Virus record (IMG/VR): IMGVR_UViG_3300045923_000052
Location: 1-40,839 of that record
Reading direction: 5' to 3' (one strand)
Length of the DNA: 40,839 nucleotides
Source: a virus
Shown: piece by piece, positions 19,930-29,965 of the stretch
Numbering within the stretch: position 1 is the stretch's first letter
Layout: each line of letters starts with the position of its first letter
Translations under genes and position numbers: made by a program
Notes under the pieces: model-generated
The model's database searches: none
What the model was told of the DNA's origin: nothing
What the model saw: the letters and a program-made list of their open reading frames with translations, nothing else

Positions 19930-21009
19930 TTAATATTTAATGCATCTTAATTTTATAAGCGATGGTTGCATATTATTATGAGAGGCACCATTGGGCGTAT
20001 TATTTCCAGTACTAATTGCTGAATTTAAAAGACCAATGCCCGCACCAGAAGTTAACGGTGCACCCCCACTATATACAGCCCATAATCCAGGATGTGTATG
20101 CGCGGGTATTTGATCGTGTGACAATGTAACAGTTTCCGAACCACCCGATTGACCGACCACATTGCCTAAAGTACTTGTACCTGTTCCACCAGCCGCTACA
20201 CTTACGGTTCGTGGTGAATTAGGCACGTTGAAAGTAGTAGAACCATCACCATTACCCCAATTAAAAAACTGCACATTAACCGTAGCACTTGCAGTAGCAT
20301 TAGCAGACATAACGATGGTAGTTGAATTAGTAATGCTTAATATAGTTGTATTGGTTGATATTCCCGCACCTTCTAAAGCCATACCAATATACATTTTTGA
20401 TGAATCAACTACAGTTAAATTAGCATTTGCCATAGTGGTAGTACAAGATTGAATTTGAGATAATACGGATAATAAATTAGCATATGTTGTTCTACTAACC
20501 GCACTGCCATCTTCTACTAAATAACCGGCAGGTGCTGTAAGTCCACAAAATTCTATACTTGTCCCTGTTGGAACACCTTGTGCATTACCACTTATTAATA
20601 ACCAATTATTATCGGCACCAGGTACAGAAGTATTAGATGCAATTAAACTTTGCCATAATTGAATGCCAGATCCAGCATTGTAAGCAACTGTTGCATAAAT
20701 TGGATAGCTAGCAGGGCCTCCTACAGGGGGTGACCCTGTAGCAGGCGCAACCCATAGCGGATAACCTTGCGTTTGTAATTGTTGTAATGCATACGTTATA
20801 TCTAGCAATACCTGATTCATTTGCGGCCTAGGAACAGGCAAATTTGCAGGATTAGTGCTAGCGTATTCGTAATTGGGAGTCCATCCGTTTTGATAATTAA
20901 CGGTGCCAGAATCAGATCCTGTATTATCAATAGGAGTTGTATCAACACCACCAGAGGAATTAATTCCCCAAGCATATAAAAAATAGGGATTAGGAACGGG
21001 TGCAGTCAT
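19930..21009 (-). CDS. Tail-collar fibre protein
   Basis: 359 residues. The C-terminal half is a Phage Tail Collar domain: GTSIEFCGLTAPAGYLVEDG, later GDGSTTFNVPN, and the HDQIPAHTH-type region ending MQPSLIKLRCIKY. Inserted at about residues 186-245 is a [14 protein letters not shown] module also found in the sheath and baseplate J-like protein. Located next to the gpI-like baseplate gene as tail fibres usually are. Confidence 0.8.
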   Translation of the reverse strand: MTAPVPNPYFLYAWGINSSGGVDTTPIDNTGSDSGTVNYQNGWTPNYEYASTNPANLPVPRPQMNQVLLDITYALQQLQTQGYPLWVAPATGSPPVGGPASYPIYATVAYNAGSGIQLWQSLIASNTSVPGADNNWLLISGNAQGVPTGTSIEFCGLTAPAGYLVEDGSAVSRTTYANLLSVLSQIQSCTTTMANANLTVVDSSKMYIGMALEGAGISTNTTILSITNSTTIVMSANATASATVNVQFFNWGNGDGSTTFNVPNSPRTVSVAAGGTGTSTLGNVVGQSGGSETVTLSHDQIPAHTHPGLWAVYSGGAPLTSGAGIGLLNSAISTGNNTPNGASHNNMQPSLIKLRCIKY

Positions 21010-21025
21010 GTTGTAATATCCTTAA

Positions 21026-21742
21026 TTATACTATTGCAACTCCAGCGGGACGCGGCAATAAATCCAAAAGATTAATCGCTTGCAAAAGCGTAGACGGAAA
21101 GGCTGTCGGATCTGAAAAAACATAACTAATAGTCATATTTAAATTATCATTACAAACTATAGTATTTTCACCATATCCTATCGCATCTCCTAGATAAAAA
21201 CATAAATATTGCAAATATTGATTTATATTGTATACAAAATTATTAGTATAAATTTGATTCTCAGTGGTATCTTGCGAAAAATTAGTACTTGATATTGGCC
21301 AACTTAAAGTGCCTCTAGTTGTGCAATTAAAATACTTTAATAATAATAAAAATTGTTGTTGATAAGGTGTTAAAGCAATAACAGGCGTAGTTGGCGGAAA
21401 CGGAGCATTATTAAAATTTAAATTATCATTTTCATAATCTGGAAAAGAGGGATCGAACGCATTAAATCCCCATACCACACCTGGTTCAACAGGAACTAAT
21501 GGCACATACAATGGAACATCTAAAATAATAGACCAAACTGCCAAACCAAATAAGGACATATTCGTATTTGGTGCGCCTAAGTTAAAAACTTGATTGTACC
21601 AATTTTGCCAGAATTGTGTTTGATTAACATCATACCAAGCTTGTTTTTGATTTAATAAACTTAATAAATTTGTAGCTTCATTATATTGCCATAAAATTAC
21701 GGCTAACAAATCAGTACTATAATCAAATTGTTCTATATTCAT
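21026..21742 (-). CDS. Baseplate protein, DUF2612 / gpI-like
   Basis: 238 residues from ATG 21742, which overlaps the previous stop as ATGA. Many W, N, Q and Y residues; VNQTQFWQNWYNQVFNL and QQFLLLLKYFNC followed by NINQYLQYLCF resemble the DUF2612 family placed after J-like proteins. In P2 and Mu the equivalents (gpI, gp48) join the wedge to the fibres. Confidence 0.7.
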   Translation of the reverse strand: MNIEQFDYSTDLLAVILWQYNEATNLLSLLNQKQAWYDVNQTQFWQNWYNQVFNLGAPNTNMSLFGLAVWSIILDVPLYVPLVPVEPGVVWGFNAFDPSFPDYENDNLNFNNAPFPPTTPVIALTPYQQQFLLLLKYFNCTTRGTLSWPISSTNFSQDTTENQIYTNNFVYNINQYLQYLCFYLGDAIGYGENTIVCNDNLNMTISYVFSDPTAFPSTLLQAINLLDLLPRPAGVAIV

Positions 21743-23157
21743 GATGAAAGACTCACAGTAATATTGGAAGATACAATTTGAGCTAATTGCCATGGAGCTA
21801 TATCAATACTAGCCGCTTGATAAACACCTGTAAAAGTCAAAGATTCTGTACCACTTCCTGTTGCCGTTTGGCTTAATACTATGGTTGTATTATTTGAAAT
21901 AGATGCAATAGTTGTACCACCTGATATATAAGTACCTGCGACAGTCATTCCTGGATAAAGCAATGTTTCTGCATCTGTTAATCCTGTCACAGTAGTTGTT
22001 CCGTTTAAAACACCGTTTTGTATAACAGGCGTTAAATTGGATATTTCACAATTACTAACATAAATTCCAGGATATTGAATACCAACTGCAGCAGAAATCT
22101 CAAAAGGAGATACGCTTTTTCCTACTGCCAAGCCTGGTAAATTGTCTACTTCACCTGCCACATAATTCAAAATGGCATTGGTTACGGTTGTTACATAATC
22201 TTGAACTGGAATATTTAAAGATACGGTTATTTGCACCCCAATACTTATCAAATCGGGAGCATCCCAAAGCACATCAATAACTTGACCCGAAATTGGAACA
22301 GTATATGGATAACTAATTGCTGTTTGACTTGCGCCATTAGTATATGCACATCCGGCACTTTTAGTAGCGGTTAATGTCGCTGCAATATCGGCATGATTAC
22401 TTCCATCAATACAGCAATAAATTGAATTAGCAGCCATTGCAACACCTTGTATAGTGGTTGCAGTACTTGGATTTTCAATAAAATATAATGAATTCACACT
22501 GTCTGTTGCAGTTAATGCCGCTATTATAGAACCGGCTAAACCATTACTTTGAAGATATAAAGTATTTAATCTATATTGTCTGGCACTGACATCTGATTGC
22601 GTTAATTGACCTGTTGTAGCATTACCACTTGGATTAGATACGCCTGTCCAGCCCAAGACGTTACTTACAATAATTGTTATATCTGTAGATCCAACTATTA
22701 TCGGGCCTGGTAAAACAGATCTAAATGTAGCACCCACATAAGAACCGCCTGGCGGTATTACATAAGTATTTATTGATGCCCATTGATTACCATTAGTATC
22801 TTGTACAAGAGATCCCTCGGGAATACTAGTCCCAACAACGCCTGTTAAAGTACATTGCACTAAAGAATAACTTTGTGGTGTTCTTTGCGCCCCCATTAAA
22901 GCAAGAATTGCATCTAAGAAAACACCACCTGCAAACGCAGGATTTATTTGATTTGCTAATGTAGCGTTATTGGTTGCTGTTGCAATACGTGCTTGTGTTT
23001 CGGCATTGATTAACAATCCCTGTGGCGTTGATGGGGATGTAACATCAAAATCAGTGCCAAATACATTCTGATATTCTGTTTGTACTTCCGTTTGAATATC
23101 AGCCGCATCAGGCACAATAACGCCTGTAGTTAATATATAATCATAAACAGTAGTCAT
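21739..23157 (-). CDS. Baseplate wedge protein, J-like
   Basis: 472 residues. The N-terminus (DIQTEVQTEYQNVFGTDFDV, STPQGLLINAETQARI, GGVFLDAILALMGAQRTPQS) is characteristic of the baseplate J family (P2 J, Mu gp47), the main wedge protein. Near residues 381-444 it carries the GMTVAGTYISGGTTIASI module shared with sheath and collar fibre. ATGA overlaps link it to both neighbours. Confidence 0.85.
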   Translation of the reverse strand: MTTVYDYILTTGVIVPDAADIQTEVQTEYQNVFGTDFDVTSPSTPQGLLINAETQARIATATNNATLANQINPAFAGGVFLDAILALMGAQRTPQSYSLVQCTLTGVVGTSIPEGSLVQDTNGNQWASINTYVIPPGGSYVGATFRSVLPGPIIVGSTDITIIVSNVLGWTGVSNPSGNATTGQLTQSDVSARQYRLNTLYLQSNGLAGSIIAALTATDSVNSLYFIENPSTATTIQGVAMAANSIYCCIDGSNHADIAATLTATKSAGCAYTNGASQTAISYPYTVPISGQVIDVLWDAPDLISIGVQITVSLNIPVQDYVTTVTNAILNYVAGEVDNLPGLAVGKSVSPFEISAAVGIQYPGIYVSNCEISNLTPVIQNGVLNGTTTVTGLTDAETLLYPGMTVAGTYISGGTTIASISNNTTIVLSQTATGSGTESLTFTGVYQAASIDIAPWQLAQIVSSNITVSLSS

Positions 23158-23546
23158 TGAATTGTCCCTGTTCCATAAATAGTTTGTATGATTGCATTAA
23201 AACTTAATACATCCGCAGTTTGTATATTCGATCCAACATTTTGAGATATAAGTAACGATATCACTTCAGTAACTCCTGTAACACCTAAAAATGCTTGCCG
23301 TAATGCTGATGCATATTGCTCAAAATTAGGCACTCCAACCCAGACGACTTGTTCATAAGGTATACCAATATTAACATTAAAAATACATTCACCAAGTAAA
23401 GTCCTAGCAACTTGGGCGCATTCTTCAAGTATAGCCTGTAAATCAGTACTAACAGCAATATTGCCTAATTCATTTAAATAAATGTCATTAAATGCTACAC
23501 CGATTATATTATTGTTCACATTGGATGATAAAGTAAGTGCTGGCAT
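23154..23546 (-). CDS. Baseplate gp25-like wedge protein
   Basis: 130 residues, right length and order for the gp25/W lysozyme-fold wedge subunit (P2 W, Mu gp46): NELGNIAVSTDLQAILEECAQ, LLGECIFNVNIGIPYEQVV and LRQAFLGVTGVTEVISL. It initiates sheath assembly at the baseplate rim in this family. Immediately precedes the J-like gene. Confidence 0.75.
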   Translation of the reverse strand: MPALTLSSNVNNNIIGVAFNDIYLNELGNIAVSTDLQAILEECAQVARTLLGECIFNVNIGIPYEQVVWVGVPNFEQYASALRQAFLGVTGVTEVISLLISQNVGSNIQTADVLSFNAIIQTIYGTGTIQ

Positions 23547-23555
23547 AATAAACCT

Positions 23556-24218
23556 CTAAGGTGGAAATGGCGGAACAACAGGTGCGGGCGTTACAGTTCC
23601 TGTGACATTAGAAATAAGTCCCGATACAAATAAATTACCGTCTACATTTAAATAGCCTGTACCACTATTAACATTAACATTTAATCTATCAACTATTACA
23701 TTCATCTCATGTGCATTAGTTGATGGATTAATCCCTAATTCAACGGACATAGTTCCATCAACGCTTTGTATGATCATATACCCTTCATTATCACTATTAA
23801 TATTATAGCTTCGCATTAAATCAGGTATAAATAATCCATCAGCAAAATTATTAGTTCTTGTCGTATTAGGTGCTGATTGGCCATAATTTTGTAAAAACAA
23901 ACTTATATCTCTATCATTTGCTAAAACCCAACCAAGATCGCCTACATTAAGAGGAAAACTTATGCTAAAAGTTCCACCACCAAGAATCAAAACAGGAATA
24001 TTCACTAAATGAGGACGTGGTATTTGTTGACCATCTGTTGTTGTAAGATTAATCATTATTTGAATAGAAACACGATTCGTTTCCCTATCATAAGCTGTCA
24101 CTTGCGCAGGTAACATACCATTCATAGATTGCATCATTTTTTGAAATGCAAAGTTAACAACGCCAACTAAACTATAATTATTCGCAGGATCTATATCAGG
24201 ATTATTAATATTACTCAT
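23556..24218 (-). CDS. Membrane-piercing spike, Gp138-like
   Basis: 220 residues. The N-terminal half (LPAQVTAYDRETNRVSIQIM, RPHLVNIPVLILGGGTFSI, VGDLGWVLANDRDISLFL) fits the Gp138 N-terminal OB-like domain of phage phi92 spikes. The C-terminal part is repetitive beta (VIVDRLNVNVNSGTGYLNVD), ending in a proline-rich PAPVVPPFPP tail. It would sit at the tip of the tail tube. Confidence 0.8.
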   Translation of the reverse strand: MSNINNPDIDPANNYSLVGVVNFAFQKMMQSMNGMLPAQVTAYDRETNRVSIQIMINLTTTDGQQIPRPHLVNIPVLILGGGTFSISFPLNVGDLGWVLANDRDISLFLQNYGQSAPNTTRTNNFADGLFIPDLMRSYNINSDNEGYMIIQSVDGTMSVELGINPSTNAHEMNVIVDRLNVNVNSGTGYLNVDGNLFVSGLISNVTGTVTPAPVVPPFPP

Positions 24219-25063
24219 ATACCACCTATGCGCGCAGCCTCAGCTATATAATAAAAAGGAACGTCTCTAGAGGTAATATTAAACCCCAATCGATAAATAA
24301 CATAGTTTCCGTTTATTGCCGGATACACTTGTGATTGAATATTCAATCCACCACCAATAACCGTTTTATTATCCAACAAAAATGTCACTTTTAAACCCTG
24401 CTCTGTAAATTCGGGAATACCAATCAAACCACTATCAAGATTTAAAATGCGAGTAGTGCCTGTCAAAGGAATCAATGCATTTTTCATGATTAAAGTATTA
24501 TCATCAATAAAAGCATTTACTCCTCCCATACTGTTTAAAAGTTGCACTTGTTTCAAACTACTTCCCGCAAAATTATAATTTGCAATATTTTTATCACTTG
24601 CCTCAAATCGATAAGCAATACCTAATGTATTAGCAATTTGTTGGCCTATGATGCTTAGAGTATTAGATGCAGTTTGATTATTAGTTATAACATTTGTCTT
24701 GAAAAAATTACCTGTCAAACATTTTAATGTTATGGATATATCTGGTGGTTGGCTTACCGATGAACTAATAATGTTACCTGTATATATTTGTGCTGTGCCA
24801 TACGATTGTCTACCTGCGAATATAGTAGCAATTTTCGGTGATGTATTTAAATTAAACGGAGTAGTTTCGCTCAATATGAAATCTTGGGTTGCTTTATCTA
24901 AATTACTAATAGTTATAGTTGCTTCATTTTGTAAAGCATTAGCATATTTTGTGCCGACAGCTTTGATGTTAAATGGTGTATAGCCTTGTGCGGTATAGCT
25001 AATAGATCGCCCGTTTATTGTTAATTGCAATGTTATAATTCGAGGATCTATTGATGATGTCAT
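24215..25063 (-). CDS. Baseplate hub protein
   Basis: 282 residues with hub-type (gp27/gpD) features: ANALQNEATITISNLDKATQ, TIFAGRQSYGTAQIYTGNII, then a region of substitutions around LLNSMGGVNAFIDDNTLIMKN. It forms the adaptor between spike and tube. ATGA overlaps with both neighbours place it in the standard plug-hub-spike order. Confidence 0.75.
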   Translation of the reverse strand: MTSSIDPRIITLQLTINGRSISYTAQGYTPFNIKAVGTKYANALQNEATITISNLDKATQDFILSETTPFNLNTSPKIATIFAGRQSYGTAQIYTGNIISSSVSQPPDISITLKCLTGNFFKTNVITNNQTASNTLSIIGQQIANTLGIAYRFEASDKNIANYNFAGSSLKQVQLLNSMGGVNAFIDDNTLIMKNALIPLTGTTRILNLDSGLIGIPEFTEQGLKVTFLLDNKTVIGGGLNIQSQVYPAINGNYVIYRLGFNITSRDVPFYYIAEAARIGGI

Positions 25064-25386
25064 AGTGCATCCAATTCTGCTTGGGAGGCATAAATTAAAT
25101 ATTGTGTTATACCAAACTGAGTATAATCAGGATAATCATCGTTTTCGGTAATCATAAAAAAATTACCATTTTGTAAATATTCATATGCTATTAAAGGCCA
25201 ATTTGTAATGCCTCGTTGCCCGCTTATAATAACGGTGCCGTTTAAAGTAAAACTAAATGCAACAATAGCAGTACCTGCTGTTTGTGGATTAGTATCACAA
25301 GATCGCACATCAATATCCCAATTATTATTATCTAATTGTATGGTTAATGATTGATTTGGAATAGCTTGTAATGGGATGATTATCAT
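25060..25386 (-). CDS. Baseplate plug protein (DUF6983-like)
   Basis: 108 residues, beta-rich: MIIIPLQAIPNQSLTIQLDN, NWDIDVRSC, TIISGQRGITNWPLIAYEYL, then GITQYLIYAS. This matches the small plug-type baseplate proteins seen beside hub genes in simple myophages, as in cyanophage Pam3. Family naming is from pattern memory. Confidence 0.65.
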   Translation of the reverse strand: MIIIPLQAIPNQSLTIQLDNNNWDIDVRSCDTNPQTAGTAIVAFSFTLNGTVIISGQRGITNWPLIAYEYLQNGNFFMITENDDYPDYTQFGITQYLIYASQAELDAL

Positions 25387-25958
25387 GTGGGTAATCCTTT
25401 TGGATTAGTAATACCAAGATAATTTGTAAAAGTTTTACCAACAGAAGTGGATTGACTAGCATTCGCTGTACTTCCTTGTTGTGTGCCTCTTGCGGATGTA
25501 TTTAAGTTTGATGCATTTTTAGGTGCGGTGCCATATTGAGCCGTCACAAATTGCACTTGTTTCAAGCTTAATGCTAATGTTAATACATCATATTGTGTAG
25601 GATCTTCCTCATGCGGCATCGATTGTATCAATTGATTTTCATATATTCCCGCACGCGTCTGAACAATTAACAAAGTAGAATTATAATAATATTCACGAAT
25701 TTGATGATAAACATCTTGATAATCACTTGATAATAAAATCAATGATAAATCAATTTCTGTTGGTAGAATGATACGATGATCGACAATGGTTGCTCCTGTT
25801 TCAATAGGATGCTCCATGACCTTTGCTTCTTCTTTAACTGTAGCTTTAATTGCCCTAGCTGCTGTAAATATTTGTTGATAATCCTGTGTAAAAATAGCCA
25901 CAGAATCATAAGCAAATGAGGGCAATAATGCGGTAACACTTCCTAGTACACCTACCAT
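25383..25958 (-). CDS. Tail/baseplate protein upstream of plug
   Basis: 191 residues. MVGVLGSVTALLPSFAYDSV, then IVDHRIILPTEIDLSLIL and YHQIREYYYNSTLLIVQTRA, with an S/T/N-rich tail. Position between tape measure and plug matches the hub-collar/LysM-like protein of similar phages. The conserved EHPIETGATIVDH is typical of such proteins. Exact role uncertain. Confidence 0.6.
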   Translation of the reverse strand: MVGVLGSVTALLPSFAYDSVAIFTQDYQQIFTAARAIKATVKEEAKVMEHPIETGATIVDHRIILPTEIDLSLILLSSDYQDVYHQIREYYYNSTLLIVQTRAGIYENQLIQSMPHEEDPTQYDVLTLALSLKQVQFVTAQYGTAPKNASNLNTSARGTQQGSTANASQSTSVGKTFTNYLGITNPKGLPT

Positions 25959-27184
25959 TATGCGGTTACTCCATCAGCATGATAATTAGCCAATTGGGAA
26001 TATGCGGAATTCAAAGCATTAGCCAATGTATTCGCAATCCCAGGCGCATCTGTTGCTTGAGTATTAATTGTTATCTGATCGATATCTACTTTCTTAGTAT
26101 TATTATTGTTATTGATACTATTGGATAAAGCTTGCGATGCTAAAAATCCTGGTGGTAATGGTGTACCTGCATCGGTATTAATTTTTAATTGAAAAGGACT
26201 AAAACTTTGTAATTTATTAGATAAATAATTATACAATGTTTGAAAATTATTATTAACTGCTTCTAAAGGATCTAACAAAGATAAAAGATTGTCTTTAATA
26301 ATCTTAAAAGCATCACCTAAAATTTTTGCAGCAGCAGGAAATTTATCAACGAATAATCCAATTAAAGAATCACCACCCGCTAAAAAGGTCTGAATATCAT
26401 CATAAACTATTGCGAATAATCCTATCAAAAGAACAATCAATGCTGACATCAAACTTATGGGCAATGTAGCTAAGGCAAAACGTACTCCCAAAGCTGTTAT
26501 AGCAATACCTAATCCAACAACAAAATCTTTGTGTTGAATTAGAAATCTAACCCCTTTATCTAATAAATCATAAAATTTAATAAAATAAGGTAATAATTCC
26601 GTGGCTAAGACTAAAAATAATTCTTGGAAAGATATTTTTGTTTTTTTAGTTGCAATATTATACAAAGCAAATTTTTCTATATTTTGTTGAGTAACACTGC
26701 TCAATGACTTTTGAGAGTTAACCATTGCTTCAACTTCGCGTCTTGAATGTTGCAATAATAAAATGGTTCCTTCATCAAGACCAAATTGTCTACCAATTTG
26801 TTGAGCGCGACCAGGACTTAATCTACTTAATAAATCTGCGTATTTAGGCAATACTTTTAATATGACACCCGAACTTGTGCCAAATTTATCGGCTAATGAA
26901 GTAAGTGTGCTTTCAAATTGAGCCGCATCACCTCCGGCTAATTCTACTGCATTTCTCCAGGCATTTAAATCTTGTGCATTAACACCTAAAGTTCTGCTTG
27001 CTTGACTTAATGCAACACCAAAATCAAGTGCGCCTTTTATAGAATATGCGGCAAATCCTGCTGGGATAGCGCCCAATAATTTATTTTTTAAACCAGATAT
27101 TAATTCCAAAGCCTCATTAGTACCTTTCCTGAGTTCGGTAGTATCTGATTTAAAAAGTATATAAAAGGTGTCTAATACGCTCAT
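25958..27184 (-). CDS. Tape measure protein (short)
   Basis: 408 residues. The N-terminus (FKSDTTELRKGTNEALELIS, ALSQASRTLGVNAQDLNAWR) is characteristic of tape measures, followed by a strongly hydrophobic block (about 220-265, IAITALGVRFALATLPISLM onward) that probably enters the host membrane. Tape length sets tail length at about 1.5 angstrom per residue, so a tail near 60 nm is expected, short for a myovirus. ATGA overlap follows the frameshifted chaperone gene, as usual. Confidence 0.85.
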   Translation of the reverse strand: MSVLDTFYILFKSDTTELRKGTNEALELISGLKNKLLGAIPAGFAAYSIKGALDFGVALSQASRTLGVNAQDLNAWRNAVELAGGDAAQFESTLTSLADKFGTSSGVILKVLPKYADLLSRLSPGRAQQIGRQFGLDEGTILLLQHSRREVEAMVNSQKSLSSVTQQNIEKFALYNIATKKTKISFQELFLVLATELLPYFIKFYDLLDKGVRFLIQHKDFVVGLGIAITALGVRFALATLPISLMSALIVLLIGLFAIVYDDIQTFLAGGDSLIGLFVDKFPAAAKILGDAFKIIKDNLLSLLDPLEAVNNNFQTLYNYLSNKLQSFSPFQLKINTDAGTPLPPGFLASQALSNSINNNNNTKKVDIDQITINTQATDAPGIANTLANALNSAYSQLANYHADGVTA

Positions 27185-27716
27185 TTATTTGCCTTTTTTT
27201 CAGCATGTTTATAAGCTAAAAATTCATTAGCTTTATTAATCATGATGCATTCGTAAATTAAATAAGCATCCTCTAGAGTATAGCTTTCTTTGAGTTCTTT
27301 GAGGGTTGCTTTTCCTTCGGTGACAATGCATCCAATAAAGGGGTCAATATTTTTGAAATCCAGGAAGGCAATTTCTCCTGTGCCAAAGTTAGGTATTCGG
27401 AGATCTTGCCATCGGCTAAAAAACTGCAATTATACTCCATAGCCGCATATTCAACCTTCATTAAATCTTCCCAATTAGGAATATGATTATCAACTAATTC
27501 CCGTGTTTTTAACCACAAAATTGTAGATGAATCACGAACTTTAACTCCAACATAACACATAATTTTTAACATGATGGATTCGTTAGTTTGATAATCACCT
27601 AATTTTGGTGTTGCCGATAAAGGATATTGTGTAACAATCTCTCTACCAGCAACAGCCGGAAATTTACTAATAACATATGTTTTACCATTAACCTCAATTT
27701 CTTTTTGCTCTAACAC
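27181..27716 (-). CDS. Tail assembly chaperone, -1 frameshift product
   Basis: Reading the 27273-27716 frame through SFL at the slippery site and then shifting -1 gives continuation SRWQDLRIPNFGTGEIAFLD to KHAEKKANK, about 178 residues in all. The downstream frame has no proper start: only a TTG at 27429 with no ribosome site. This reproduces the lambda G/GT and P2 E/E' arrangement, where the rarer fusion protein bridges tube and tape measure during assembly. Confidence 0.8.
27273..27716 (-). CDS. Tail assembly chaperone, short form
   Basis: 147 residues (MLEQKEIEVNGKTYVISKFP at the start, lysine-rich end). It lies between tube and tape measure genes, the fixed place of G-type chaperones. 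The final 50 codons overlap the -1 frame, and a T TTT TTA heptamer marks the switch. Confidence 0.8.
   Translation of the reverse strand: MLEQKEIEVNGKTYVISKFPAVAGREIVTQYPLSATPKLGDYQTNESIMLKIMCYVGVKVRDSSTILWLKTRELVDNHIPNWEDLMKVEYAAMEYNCSFLADGKISEYLTLAQEKLPSWISKILTPLLDALSPKEKQPSKNSKKAIL
27417..27423 (-). promoter_or_regulatory. Slippery heptamer T-TTT-TTA
   Basis: On the - strand TTTTTTA occupies 27423-27417 with codons AGT-TTT-TTA in the zero frame, i.e. X-XXY-YYZ in register for -1 slippage. It is the same heptamer used by HIV-1 gag-pol. It falls at the very start of the overlapping frame. Confidence 0.85.
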
Positions 27717-27725
27717 TTTAAATCC

Positions 27726-28169
27726 TTATATACCGTTGTAATTCTCAAAACTAAATTGATAACTTCTTGTCTTTAATCTTCCGCTATTAGCAGCTGGCGC
27801 AAAAGGAACACCGTCAGTAATTACCCCATTAGTTAAGGTAACAAAATTCAAATTAGGATAAAAAACGCTCATTGTAATTGTGTCTCTGGCGCTTATTTTG
27901 CCACGTCCAACACGGTTAGCTGCTAAAAGAATGGATAATGATAAATCATCATCACTATCTGGAATCATATTTAATGTAAGCTTTATAGGATTTGCTTTAG
28001 ACCATGTGATCAAATCACCGTTTAAGCCCATTGCAACATCACCAATTTGCAAAGATGGAACATCCAAGGGATCGGCATCATCTGCAAATTGCGTTAATTG
28101 CAAACCTAATGGATAAGTTGTTGTGGCAACTAATTGAACACTTATCCCAAAACCAGAAATATTGAACAT
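27726..28169 (-). CDS. Tail tube protein (DUF3277-like)
   Basis: 147 residues. [20 protein letters not shown], later [19 protein letters not shown] and [20 protein letters not shown]. Size, beta content and position after the sheath gene identify the tube subunit; the sequence resembles DUF3277-type tail proteins. Confidence 0.8.
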   Translation of the reverse strand: MFNISGFGISVQLVATTTYPLGLQLTQFADDADPLDVPSLQIGDVAMGLNGDLITWSKANPIKLTLNMIPDSDDDLSLSILLAANRVGRGKISARDTITMSVFYPNLNFVTLTNGVITDGVPFAPAANSGRLKTRSYQFSFENYNGI

Positions 28170-28179
28170 TATTAGCCCC

Positions 28180-29955
28180 TTAAATTAGGATATCCGATCC
28201 AGTTACATATCTAATAGTATCATCTTTACTATAAATTAAAGTATATGCAGCCTCATATTGCGTAGGCATTACATCTGGTATAGGTTGAATAACACAATCC
28301 ACCCAATAACCAGAATTTTGCACTTGATACCATGCATTTGCATCACCTGTAACCGATGTAATAAATGTTTGTTGTGCAGTTGTTAATGTTTTACCTACGG
28401 ATATGGTTCCATTTAAAAGAGCTTGGTTTATTACACCTTGTATTGTTAATAATGCTAAGGATTGACCTGTTGTATTTGCAGGTAATTGATTTAAATTTAA
28501 CAATAAGGATAATAATGCAGATGCTAAAGCATCTTTTAACCATATTTCATTAATATATGTGTTTTGGTCTAACGGACTAGAACTTGTACCTTGTAACAAT
28601 CCACGTTGATAGAAATTATAAATAGTACCTGCAGTTTGTGTTTGTCCATAGTAATTAATAGATAACGCATCTAAACTATTGGAAGTACTTGTATCGGTAA
28701 CTAACGGAGTTAAATAAGGATCGAAAGTCTGATACATATAATTTTGTACGGAATTATTAGAGAAATAATTTGTAGCAGCCTCTATCATCATTGGACATTG
28801 TTCAGGAAATTGAACCGTATTAAATGTAATAGATTCTGATGCACTTCCTGTAGCGTTTGCTGACATAACAATCGTATTATCATCAGTAATGCTTTTAATA
28901 ACGGTATTGGTAGGAATGTTCGATCCTGTAATTCCCATGCCTACTAATAATAAAGTAGTTGCATTCATTAATCCGTTAATAAGATTTGATGCACTGACTA
29001 TAGTACCTGTTTGCACTACAGGCGTTTGCGATAACGTTAATGATAATCCTGCATAAGTATTTAATCCTGCAGCCCAACTACTTGTATTAGCGGCAATTAC
29101 AGGAACGCTATACAAATACATATTGTTTTGTGCTGCCGCAGCATTCCATGCAGCCGCCTCTTGTACTTGTGCTAAATCGAAATTTAAATTATTTAAGAAA
29201 TTAAACGAACCAAAATTATTGGATATATTTTGTGAAACATTTAAGGTTTGTGTAATGGTTTCTATAGCAGAACCTGGAATCCATGCAGCATTATTTAAAT
29301 AAATAGACGAACTAAATAAATTATTGGAATAATCTTGAGCAGGTAGCCATCCTAGATATCCCGCGCCCGTGATATCTGTATTACCCGCAGCACCTGGTTG
29401 AACCGATATAGTAGCCGCAATTTGGCTTCCTGTTACCAATACAAATCCATTTCCAACAGCTGTAACCGTTGCTCCTGTCCATTGTGCTCCTGATTGACCT
29501 GTAATAGCGCCCTCTATAATAGTCGCGATGTCGGCATAAGTTGCAGCAGCGCTAAAATCTAGTGAACTAAAAGTATGTGATACGCCACCAATAGTTAAAC
29601 CAAAAGAACCGGAAGTCACACTATTCCATTGCATAATTGTTTTTTGAACTTGATTAGGTATGGAATAAACTTGAGCCGCTGTTGCCGATTCCACCCAGCG
29701 TGCATATTGTATTGCAGTGGGTGTGGTTAAATTCTTACTAATCCATGCAAAATAAAAAAGAGCACGATAGTATTCTTCTGATGTTGTACCAAAAAAAGTA
29801 CCAACATCTGCAGCGCTTGTAAATTGTAGAAAAGATTGTGGTGCTAAAACGGAATTAGCCGTGAAAAATCTAGCTATTAAATTGCGCGTGGCGACTGTAT
29901 TTCCTGCTCCCACAGCGCTTGTGATATTGACATATTTACCTAACGATATAGCCAT
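28180..29955 (-). CDS. Tail sheath protein (DUF3383)
   Basis: 591 residues. [18 protein letters not shown] and the [30 protein letters not shown] region are typical of DUF3383 sheath proteins; [15 protein letters not shown]-type and C-terminal [16 protein letters not shown]-like stretches follow. [19 protein letters not shown] ... [15 protein letters not shown] module at about residues 313-376 is an insert shared with two other tail proteins and may decorate the outside of the sheath. This gene makes the virion contractile. Confidence 0.9.
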   Translation of the reverse strand: MAISLGKYVNITSAVGAGNTVATRNLIARFFTANSVLAPQSFLQFTSAADVGTFFGTTSEEYYRALFYFAWISKNLTTPTAIQYARWVESATAAQVYSIPNQVQKTIMQWNSVTSGSFGLTIGGVSHTFSSLDFSAAATYADIATIIEGAITGQSGAQWTGATVTAVGNGFVLVTGSQIAATISVQPGAAGNTDITGAGYLGWLPAQDYSNNLFSSSIYLNNAAWIPGSAIETITQTLNVSQNISNNFGSFNFLNNLNFDLAQVQEAAAWNAAAAQNNMYLYSVPVIAANTSSWAAGLNTYAGLSLTLSQTPVVQTGTIVSASNLINGLMNATTLLLVGMGITGSNIPTNTVIKSITDDNTIVMSANATGSASESITFNTVQFPEQCPMMIEAATNYFSNNSVQNYMYQTFDPYLTPLVTDTSTSNSLDALSINYYGQTQTAGTIYNFYQRGLLQGTSSSPLDQNTYINEIWLKDALASALLSLLLNLNQLPANTTGQSLALLTIQGVINQALLNGTISVGKTLTTAQQTFITSVTGDANAWYQVQNSGYWVDCVIQPIPDVMPTQYEAAYTLIYSKDDTIRYVTGSDILI

Positions 29956-29965
29956 TTTATTATCC

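Noticed and set aside
27181-27429. Independent gene starting at TTG 27429
   Set aside because: No ribosome site, and the slippery heptamer at the beginning of the frame explains its expression by frameshift.
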